In this document: positions 1 through 5,069 of the stretch, piece by piece
Layout: each line of letters starts with the position of its first letter
Position numbering within the stretch: position 1 is the first letter of the stretch
Assembly: GCA_013298745.1 (NCBI GenBank)
Contig: JAAFIT010000208.1
Span: forward strand, 1-5,069
Length of the DNA: 5,069 nt
Direction of reading: 5' to 3'
DNA from: Sphingomonadales bacterium
GTDB taxonomy: Bacteria > Pseudomonadota > Alphaproteobacteria > Sphingomonadales > Sphingomonadaceae
Notes under the pieces: generated by a model
What the model was told of the DNA's origin: nothing
Seen by the model: the letters and a program-made list of their open reading frames with translations, nothing else
The model's database searches: none
Made by a program: the position numbers and the translations under genes

Positions 1-1727
1 GAGGTGGCGGCACAACTGCCGCTGAGCTGACGCCATTTCTGCGACGCGGGGTCGACAAGGACATTGGCGGTCTGCGCCGTTGTCGCGGTGTTGATGGTCA
101 CCAGGGTTTCGCCCGGTTCGCCATCAATGATGCGCGAGAACGAGAAGATCCCCGGCGTGTCACCTGATTGGCGCACGAGCGTCCGGCCGCGCCGCAGCGC
201 GGCATCGCTGTGGCGCACCGCCGCCATCGCCGCGAGTGCCTTGTAGAAGGGGTGATCGGGGTTGAAATTCGCCGTTGCGGTGGTGGCGGTGCTGCCGATC
301 AATTTGTTGTCGTTGTAGCTCGCCACCTTGCTGGCGAACATCGTCTCGCGGGAATCCTGATCATTGCCATCACCGGCAAAGCCTTGTTCGTCGCCATAAT
401 AGATCGTCGGCGCACCGCGCCCGAACAGCATCAGGGCGTTGCCGAGCAGCGTGCGTGCGGCGATCTCCGCGTCGTCGGCGCGTGGGTTGGCCTGGCGGAC
501 GTAAAAGCCGAAGCGACCCTTGTCATGATTGCCAAGGAAGGTCGGGTTGGTCGTCGCCATCGCCCAGCCGCCATCGTAGAGCGGATCATCGGCATAGAGC
601 CGCGTCAGCAGGCTGGTCGGCGCCGGGCCACCAATGGCCTGCACCGCAGCGGCCGAAAAGGCGAAATCAAGCACGCCGGGCAGCTTGTCGACGCGCGTAT
701 GGCGCGCCAACCGACCGGGGTCCATCTCCTCAACCGCCACTTCGCCGAAGATCGCGAAATTGGGGATGCCCCTCGCCTTGGCGCGTGCCAGCATGGCGGG
801 GGCAAAGGCCTGCCAGAATTCCGGGTTCACATGTTGGGCGGTATCGATACGGAAGCCATCGACACCGAATTCGTCGATCCAGCCGCCATAGATATCGATG
901 AAACCCTGGACAACGCGGGGATGCTCGGTGGCGAGATCATCGAGCGAGACGAAATCGCCGAATTGCGAGCTTTCGCCGCGAAAGGTCGAATCGCCGCGGT
1001 TGTGGTAGTAAATCGGATCATTGAGCCAGGCCGGCGTCTTGGCGCGCTCCAAACCCTTGGGAATATAGGGGGTATAGGCGAAATCCGGCCGCGTCAGCTT
1101 GGCGAAATTTTCAGGCGTCTGGATATGGTCGCCCGCAAAGCCCTGGTTGATCGGCTCGCCCTTTACGGACCGGCTGTAAGGAAAATCGCCACGCGAGCGG
1201 AACATGCAAAGACTGTCCGGGCATTCGCTGTACTGGATGACATCGGCGGTGTGGTTGGTGACGATGTCGAGATAGACCTTCATCCCCCGCGCGTGCGCCG
1301 CATCGACCAGCGTCTTCAATTCGGCATTGCTGCCGAAATGCGGATCGACCTGGGTGAAATCGGTGATCCAGTAACCGTGATAGCCGGCGGATTCCGTGCC
1401 CGGGCCGCCCTGTACCGGGCGGTTCTTGAAAATGGGCCCAAGCCAGATTGTCGTCGCACCCAGCCCGGCGATGTAATCGAGGCGTGACGTCAGGCCCTTG
1501 AGGTCGCCGCCATTGTAAAAGCCCTTCGACGTCGGATCGAAACCCGTCACCAGCCGGTCACCCTTGAGCCCGCCGCGATCATTCACAGGGGTGCCGTTTT
1601 CGAAGCGGTCGGGCAGCACGAAATAGATGATCTCGTCCGACGCCAGCCGGGCGCGGTAATCGCCGGCGGGGGCGGCGCCAGCCGGAAACGCAGCAAGCGC
1701 CAGCAGCGCGGCAAGAAGCGGCTTCAT
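1..1727 (-). CDS. Exported GH13 alpha-amylase (C-terminus cut by window edge)
   Basis: Glycoside hydrolase family 13 enzyme expected to hydrolyse alpha-1,4 bonds in starch or maltodextrins. I translated 575 codons, open to the left edge. Residues 1-19 look like a Sec signal peptide: Lys2, a Leu/Ala-rich core, then a probable AxA-type cleavage near FPAGA/AP, so it acts in the periplasm or outside. The (beta/alpha)8 barrel spans roughly residues 30-455. Region V is around GYHGYW (116-120 area), region I is DIVTNH (154-159), and region II is GFRIDTAQH (291-299) with nucleophile Asp295 and Arg293. Region III is FGEV with acid/base Glu329, and region IV is FLGNHD with Asp402. All three catalytic acids are present. 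Residues from about 500 look like the start of the beta-sandwich domain C. Cys169 and Cys174 sit in the insert after region I and could form a disulfide. The start is the ATG at 1727, which gives the signal peptide, overlaps the halogenase TGA (ATGA) and has GGAG 9 nt upstream. GH13 subfamily and exact product profile are not determined. Confidence 0.95.
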   Translation of the reverse strand, partial: MKPLLAALLALAAFPAGAAPAGDYRARLASDEIIYFVLPDRFENGTPVNDRGGLKGDRLVTGFDPTSKGFYNGGDLKGLTSRLDYIAGLGATTIWLGPIFKNRPVQGGPGTESAGYHGYWITDFTQVDPHFGSNAELKTLVDAAHARGMKVYLDIVTNHTADVIQYSECPDSLCMFRSRGDFPYSRSVKGEPINQGFAGDHIQTPENFAKLTRPDFAYTPYIPKGLERAKTPAWLNDPIYYHNRGDSTFRGESSQFGDFVSLDDLATEHPRVVQGFIDIYGGWIDEFGVDGFRIDTAQHVNPEFWQAFAPAMLARAKARGIPNFAIFGEVAVEEMDPGRLARHTRVDKLPGVLDFAFSAAAVQAIGGPAPTSLLTRLYADDPLYDGGWAMATTNPTFLGNHDKGRFGFYVRQANPRADDAEIAARTLLGNALMLFGRGAPTIYYGDEQGFAGDGNDQDSRETMFASKVASYNDNKLIGSTATTATANFNPDHPFYKALAAMAAVRHSDAALRRGRTLVRQSGDTPGIFSFSRIIDGEPGETLVTINTATTAQTANVLVDPASQKWRQLSGSCAAT

Positions 1728-3235
1728 CGATGTTGGCTCCGGTTCGAACGCAGGAAATCGCTATGGCTGGGCAATGTCGCCACGGCGCCGGCGATTGCCT
1801 GCCGCAGCGTGCCTAGAAAGCCCTGAATGTCATCGTCGCCGAGCAGCCGCGCGAGCGGGTGATGCGCGGCAGGGACAATCCCCTGACCGATCATCACCTG
1901 CGACCAGGCCAGTTCGGTGAACAATTCGTCCTGATCGCGCCGGATCTGGCCGGTGGCGCGGAACAGCGCAATGCGCTCCGCAAGCTCCGGCGGGATGGCC
2001 ATGTCGCGAGCGCGGCGCCAGAACGGCGTGTCGGCGCGTTCGGTCGCCTTGTAGTGGAGGATGATGAAATCGCGGATGCGCTCGATTTCCCACGCCGAAA
2101 GCCGGTTGAATTCGGCCACCGCTACCGGGTCGATCCGCATGTCGGGCAGGAACTGCAACAGCCGCGCAATGCCGGACTGGATGAGATGGATGCTCGTCGA
2201 TTCGAGCGGTTCGAGAAAGCCCGACGAAAGCCCGATGGCGACGACATTCTTCACCCACACCGCCTTCCGGCGGCCGGCGGTGAAGCGCAGCGGGCGCGGA
2301 TCGGCGAGCGCTTCGCCATCGAGATTGGCGAGCAAGGTCGCCGCCGCCTCGTCATCGGACAGGTGAGCGCTCGAATAGACATAGCCATTGCCGGTGCGGT
2401 GTTGCAGCGGGATGCGCCATTGCCAGCCGGCGGGCCGTGCCGTTGATCGGGTATAGGGCGTGAAATCGCCCGCCGAAGCGCACGGCACCGCCATGGCGCG
2501 ATCACACGCCAGCCATTCCGACCAATCTTCATAGCCGGCACCGAGCGTCTGTTCGATCAGTAGCCCGCGAAACCCCGAGCAATCGATGAACAATTGGCCG
2601 GACACCGTCGCACCATCCTCGAGGATCAGCGTGTCGATGTCGCCGCTCATCCCGTCGCGCGTTACCCCGGCGATCCGGCCTTCGAAGCGCACCACGCCGC
2701 GCGCCTCGGCATAGCGCCGCAGATACGCCGCATAGAGGCCGGCATCGAAATGATAGGCGTGAACCAGCGGTGGCAGCGCCGTCGCCGGATTGTCGCCGCG
2801 CATGAAGCGCCCGGCATAGGCCGCAGCCTCGTTGTAGCTATAGGCACCGAACGGCGCGGCATCGCCGAGCGCCCGACCGCGCAGCCAGTAATGGTGAAAG
2901 CCGATCAACCCCAGATCACGCCCGGTGGGCCCAAAGGCGTGCATGTAGCGGTGGCCGGGACGCAGCCAGCCATCGAATTCGATGCCGAGCTTGATGCTGC
3001 CTTGTGTTTCGCGGAGGAATTCATCCTCGTCGATGCCGAGCCCGGCGTTGAACAGCCGGATCTGCGGGATCGTCGCCTCGCCCACACCGACCGTGCCGAT
3101 GTCGTCCGATTCGACCAGCGTCACCCGCCAGCCACCGCGCGTTGTTTCGAGGAACCGCGCCAGTGCCGCCGCAGTCATCCAGCCGGCGGTACCGCCGCCG
3201 ACGATGACGATGTCACGGATGGCCGCGACCGTCAT
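1724..3235 (-). CDS. Flavin-dependent halogenase, tryptophan-halogenase (PrnA-like) family
   Basis: Complete 503-residue protein, a normal length for this family, with no signal peptide, so cytoplasmic. Family members use FADH2, O2 and halide to form hypohalous acid, which reaches the substrate through a tunnel and an active-site lysine. The FAD-binding motif GGGTAGWM lies at 13-20. Lys82 in SIKLGIEF fits the catalytic lysine (PrnA Lys79). DCSGF is at 218-222, the hallmark WQWRIP at 271-276, and LEPLEST at 341-347, where Glu345 fits PrnA Glu346. The start is tightly bounded: an in-frame TAA lies at 3265-3263 with no start codon between it and the ATG at 3235, and a later start would damage the FAD motif. 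No good Shine-Dalgarno precedes this ATG; it overlaps the TGA of a small upstream ORF. The 3' end overlaps the amylase ATG. The family assignment is firm. The substrate is unknown and need not be tryptophan, since the locus is for sugar use and no flavin reductase is visible. Confidence 0.94.
   Translation of the reverse strand: MTVAAIRDIVIVGGGTAGWMTAAALARFLETTRGGWRVTLVESDDIGTVGVGEATIPQIRLFNAGLGIDEDEFLRETQGSIKLGIEFDGWLRPGHRYMHAFGPTGRDLGLIGFHHYWLRGRALGDAAPFGAYSYNEAAAYAGRFMRGDNPATALPPLVHAYHFDAGLYAAYLRRYAEARGVVRFEGRIAGVTRDGMSGDIDTLILEDGATVSGQLFIDCSGFRGLLIEQTLGAGYEDWSEWLACDRAMAVPCASAGDFTPYTRSTARPAGWQWRIPLQHRTGNGYVYSSAHLSDDEAAATLLANLDGEALADPRPLRFTAGRRKAVWVKNVVAIGLSSGFLEPLESTSIHLIQSGIARLLQFLPDMRIDPVAVAEFNRLSAWEIERIRDFIILHYKATERADTPFWRRARDMAIPPELAERIALFRATGQIRRDQDELFTELAWSQVMIGQGIVPAAHHPLARLLGDDDIQGFLGTLRQAIAGAVATLPSHSDFLRSNRSQHR
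1737..1740 (-). promoter_or_regulatory. Ribosome binding site of the alpha-amylase
   Basis: GGAG read on the minus strand, 9 nt before the ATG at 1727 and inside the last codons of the halogenase. It supports this start for the amylase. Together with the 4-bp ATGA overlap it suggests the gene is translated both by coupling to the halogenase and by direct initiation. Confidence 0.6.
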
Positions 3236-3300
3236 GGCCGCAAAATGCCTGTCAGCGCCGCCTTACCCGAGCGTGCGCTGGTCATGATGGCGGTGATCAT
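3232..3300 (-). CDS. Possible 22-residue leader ORF coupled to the halogenase
   Basis: The ORF starts at ATG 3300 and encodes MITAIMTSARSGKAALTGIL followed by Arg-Pro. Its TGA (3234-3232) overlaps the halogenase ATG (3235-3233) as ATGA, the same geometry as at the halogenase-amylase junction. AGGG lies 6 nt before its ATG, a better placed Shine-Dalgarno than anything in front of the halogenase. Most third positions are G or C, as in the neighbours, but the same frame stays open further upstream through the terminator and antisense to nothing functional, so composition is weak support. No recognised domain. It may serve only to deliver ribosomes to the halogenase start. It could equally be chance; conservation in relatives would decide. 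Confidence 0.35.
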   Translation of the reverse strand: MITAIMTSARSGKAALTGILRP

Positions 3301-3301
3301 G
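3283..3301. repeat. Short inverted repeat in the receptor-halogenase gap
   Basis: Perfect 6-bp arms CATGAT (3283-3288) and ATCATG (3296-3301) separated by 7 bases. The right arm covers the ATG of the candidate leader ORF. It could be a small operator or a weak RNA hairpin hiding that start. Arms of this length also arise by chance, so only the symmetry itself is certain. Confidence 0.3.
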
Positions 3302-3306
3302 CGAGG

Positions 3307-3310
3307 CCCT
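3307..3310 (-). promoter_or_regulatory. Shine-Dalgarno-like AGGG before the leader ORF
   Basis: Read on the minus strand, AGGG is followed by a 6-nt spacer and ATG at 3300. It sits only a few bases after the U-tract of the terminator. A transcript reading through the terminator would therefore present this site first, before the halogenase start, which lacks a clear site of its own. Confidence 0.4.
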
Positions 3311-3315
3311 GCCAG

Positions 3316-3346
3316 AAAAAACCTCCGCGCCAACGCGGCGCGGAGG
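3316..3346 (-). terminator. Intrinsic terminator after the TonB-dependent receptor
   Basis: On the minus strand CCTCCGCGCC (3346-3337) pairs perfectly with GGCGCGGAGG (3331-3322) across a 5-nt loop (3336-3332), and the hairpin is followed directly by TTTTTT (3321-3316). The 10-bp stem is nine G-C pairs and one A-T pair. It begins 24 nt after the receptor stop codon and ends 80 nt before the halogenase start. The orientation fits termination of the receptor transcript: on the plus strand the A-run precedes the stem. It should uncouple the abundant receptor mRNA from the halogenase-amylase pair, either fully or with partial read-through. Confidence 0.88.
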
Positions 3347-3370
3347 AAGGGGGACGTTAGCGCCCGATCA

Positions 3371-5069
3371 TCAGAACTTGTAGGTCGCGCCCAACAGATA
3401 GCGGCGGCCATAGCGCTGATAATCGATGATCCGGTCTTCGCCGCTCGGATCGAAGGTGGCGAAGGGCGCGTTGGTGAGGTTCTGCGCCTGGAACAGGATG
3501 CCGAGGCCTTCGAGCGACCCGCTCTGGATGGTGTAGCCCATCTGCGCGTCGACGATGACTTCACCCTTGGCCCGGCGACGCTCGTTGCCGCCGCCAAAGC
3601 CACGCAGTTCGCCAAGGTACGACGACCGCGAGCGCATCGAGCCGCGCACCGAGAAGCCGTCCTTTTCGAAGAAGGCGGTCAGGTTCGTCACCCAACGCGA
3701 ATAGCCCGGCAGATCGGTGGTCGGGCCACCCGGCGTCGCCGCAACGTTGCTCTTGGTGTAAGCAACCGAGCCGTTGAGGCCAAAGCCTTCAAGGCCGTCG
3801 GACAGCGCCGAAAGCTGCAACTGGCCTGAAAGTTCAGCGCCCCACAGATTGCCACCCTGGCCATTGGTCCACTGGGTCACTTCGCCCTGGCGGGTCAGCG
3901 GCTCCGGGGTGCCGGCGGGGATCGGGAAGCCGGTGAAATCGAACGGCTGCGCGACGTTGACGATGTAGCTCTTCAGATCCTTGTAGAAGCCGGCGAGCGC
4001 GACATAGCCATCGGCGTTGAAGTATTTTTCAACACTGAGATCGATGGCGTTGGCGCGCCACGGACGCAAGCGCGGGTTGCCGCCGCCGCCGCTCCACGGC
4101 GTGACGCCGGGCGTCTGGCTGAGCGACAGATTGTAATTGTAATTGATGGCAGCGCGCATGTCGTCGAGCCGCGGCCGCGCCATCTGGCGGGCCATCGCGA
4201 AGCGCACGACGAGATCGTCAGGCGTGCGCAGCGACAGATTGAACGACGGCAGGAAGTCCGTGTACTTGGCGCCATCGGTGCGCAACGTCGAAGTGACAGT
4301 CGCGCCCGAACCCGACGACACCAGCGCGGTCGAGCTTTGATCGACGCTGACCATCTGCACGCCGAAGTTACCGGTCAGGCGGTTATCACCCATTTCGGCA
4401 TCGACCTTGCCCATCACCCAGGCGGTGATGATCTTTTCGCTCACATCCCAGCCCTTGGTGTTCACATCGGCATTGGGGTTACGAACGAAGTTGTAGATGC
4501 CCGAATTGACCAGCTTGAGCGGATCATAGCTGATCACCGGGCCAAGGCCGAGGAAGCCCAGCTGCGACGGCGCCAGCAACTGGTCGCTCGGCACGGCAAC
4601 GCTGGTCAAGCCATCGGTGTTGGCCTTCAGCCCGAGGAAATATTCGTCCGGCGTCAGTGACTTCTTGCGATCGGTGTAGTTGGCGCCGGCCTGGATGGCG
4701 CTGATCGGGCCATCGAGCTTGCGTTCGAGGCTGGCGCGCAGCGACAGCAGCTCGTCGGTGATGCTGCGATCATTGTAATAGCCGTCCTGGCCATTCTTGA
4801 TGCCCGGGTTGCCGGGGGTGCCGGCGACATCACCGCCCCAACCCTGCGGGCTGGTCAGCTTGATGAGGCTGGGGTTGGAATAATCGAGCTTCGGCGTGAA
4901 GATCGCGCCGCGATCGGTCATCTGGAAGGTGATGTCGTCGGTGGCGCCAACCGCGTTGCGGCCGGTGCCCGAATAGGTTTCGAGCGTCAGTTCGCTGCGA
5001 TCGATCTTCGACCAGCCGATATCGCCGATCGCGGTCCAGTCGTCATTGTCATATTTGACGTTGCCGCCG
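3371..5069 (-). CDS. TonB-dependent outer-membrane receptor, C-terminal barrel (N-terminus outside window)
   Basis: Outer-membrane beta-barrel that takes up a substrate using energy from TonB/ExbBD; here probably maltodextrins, judged from the amylase neighbour. The visible 565 residues are open to the right edge. The internal ATG at 4921 is not the true start, because the 49 codons before it also read as barrel strands (for example KYDNDDWTAIGDIGWSKI). The plug and TonB box lie beyond the window; relatives are usually about 900-1000 residues. Sequence typical of the large Xanthomonas/Caulobacter receptor class includes FLPSFNLS (from about 272), the segment MARPRLDD (about 296-303), GNPRLRPWRA (330-339) followed by DLSVEKYF and GFYKDLKSYIV, and FQAQNLTN near the end. 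The protein ends in YKF, the aromatic C-terminus recognised in outer-membrane barrel assembly. An intrinsic terminator follows. Substrate is an inference from context, by analogy with Caulobacter MalA. Confidence 0.95.
   Translation of the reverse strand, partial: GGNVKYDNDDWTAIGDIGWSKIDRSELTLETYSGTGRNAVGATDDITFQMTDRGAIFTPKLDYSNPSLIKLTSPQGWGGDVAGTPGNPGIKNGQDGYYNDRSITDELLSLRASLERKLDGPISAIQAGANYTDRKKSLTPDEYFLGLKANTDGLTSVAVPSDQLLAPSQLGFLGLGPVISYDPLKLVNSGIYNFVRNPNADVNTKGWDVSEKIITAWVMGKVDAEMGDNRLTGNFGVQMVSVDQSSTALVSSGSGATVTSTLRTDGAKYTDFLPSFNLSLRTPDDLVVRFAMARQMARPRLDDMRAAINYNYNLSLSQTPGVTPWSGGGGNPRLRPWRANAIDLSVEKYFNADGYVALAGFYKDLKSYIVNVAQPFDFTGFPIPAGTPEPLTRQGEVTQWTNGQGGNLWGAELSGQLQLSALSDGLEGFGLNGSVAYTKSNVAATPGGPTTDLPGYSRWVTNLTAFFEKDGFSVRGSMRSRSSYLGELRGFGGGNERRRAKGEVIVDAQMGYTIQSGSLEGLGILFQAQNLTNAPFATFDPSGEDRIIDYQRYGRRYLLGATYKF

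Noticed and set aside
168..1487. Long plus-strand ORF of 439 codons opposite the amylase
   Set aside because: It lies wholly antisense to a clear GH13 gene with intact motifs. Its translation is Arg/Ala/Gly/Ile-rich with no recognisable domain, as expected for the complement of GC-rich coding sequence.
1859..2446. Plus-strand ORF of 195 codons antisense to the halogenase C-terminal half
   Set aside because: It is fully inside the halogenase gene on the other strand, with no domain or ribosome binding support.
3236..3315. Sigma-70-type promoter for the halogenase in the gap
   Set aside because: I found no convincing pair of -35 and -10 elements with proper spacing on the minus strand, so none is annotated; mapping of 5' ends could still reveal one.
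2594..3829. Long plus-strand ORF of 411 codons spanning the halogenase 5' half, the gap and the receptor 3' end
   Set aside because: It is antisense to two genes with firm family matches, reads straight through the terminator hairpin, and has Arg/Ala-rich low-information sequence. It is an effect of GC-rich codon bias.
4132..4147. Short repeat of ATTGTA/ATTGAT units in the receptor gene
   Set aside because: It encodes an in-frame Asn-Tyr alternation (INYNYN) in a barrel strand or loop. It is too short to be a meaningful tandem repeat.
3371..4921. Reading the receptor as a complete 516-residue gene starting at the ATG at 4921
   Set aside because: The frame is open for 49 more codons to the window edge with typical barrel sequence, and the plug domain is missing. 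The ATG is an internal methionine.

Overview
The window is GC-rich with strongly GC-biased third codon positions. It reads as part of a maltodextrin/starch-utilisation locus from an alphaproteobacterium, most likely a sphingomonad or a Caulobacter relative. That placement rests on a TonB-dependent receptor of the large Xanthomonas/Caulobacter type and on the gene order; it is an inference, not a database match. All three recognisable genes lie on the minus strand, and both window edges cut through genes.

In transcription order (right to left): (1) 5069-3371 is the C-terminal 565 residues of a TonB-dependent outer-membrane receptor whose plug and start lie outside the window. (2) 3346-3316 is a perfect 10-bp GC hairpin followed by six U, a textbook intrinsic terminator 24 nt after the receptor stop. 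(3) 3300-3232 is a possible 22-residue leader ORF with its own Shine-Dalgarno-like AGGG; its TGA overlaps the next start as ATGA. (4) 3235-1724 is a complete 503-residue flavin-dependent halogenase of the tryptophan-halogenase (PrnA-like) family with its key motifs intact. (5) 1727-1 is a secreted or periplasmic GH13 alpha-amylase with all catalytic residues present, cut at its C-terminus by the left edge. Its ATG overlaps the halogenase TGA by 4 bp.

The functional model is that the receptor imports maltodextrins through the outer membrane and the exported amylase shortens them in the periplasm or at the surface. The halogenase is the odd member: a flavin-dependent halogenating enzyme translationally coupled to a glycoside hydrolase, with no biosynthetic genes or flavin reductase in view. 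As I recall, the Caulobacter crescentus mal locus has a similar receptor / halogenase-like / amylase order, so the arrangement is probably conserved, but I know of no settled role for the halogenase in it.

The points most worth a second look are the coupled halogenase-amylase pair, the terminator that separates it from the receptor, and the candidate leader ORF between them. I see no RNA genes, CRISPR arrays, insertion sequences or attachment sites. The only non-coding stretch is the roughly 135-bp gap between receptor and halogenase.
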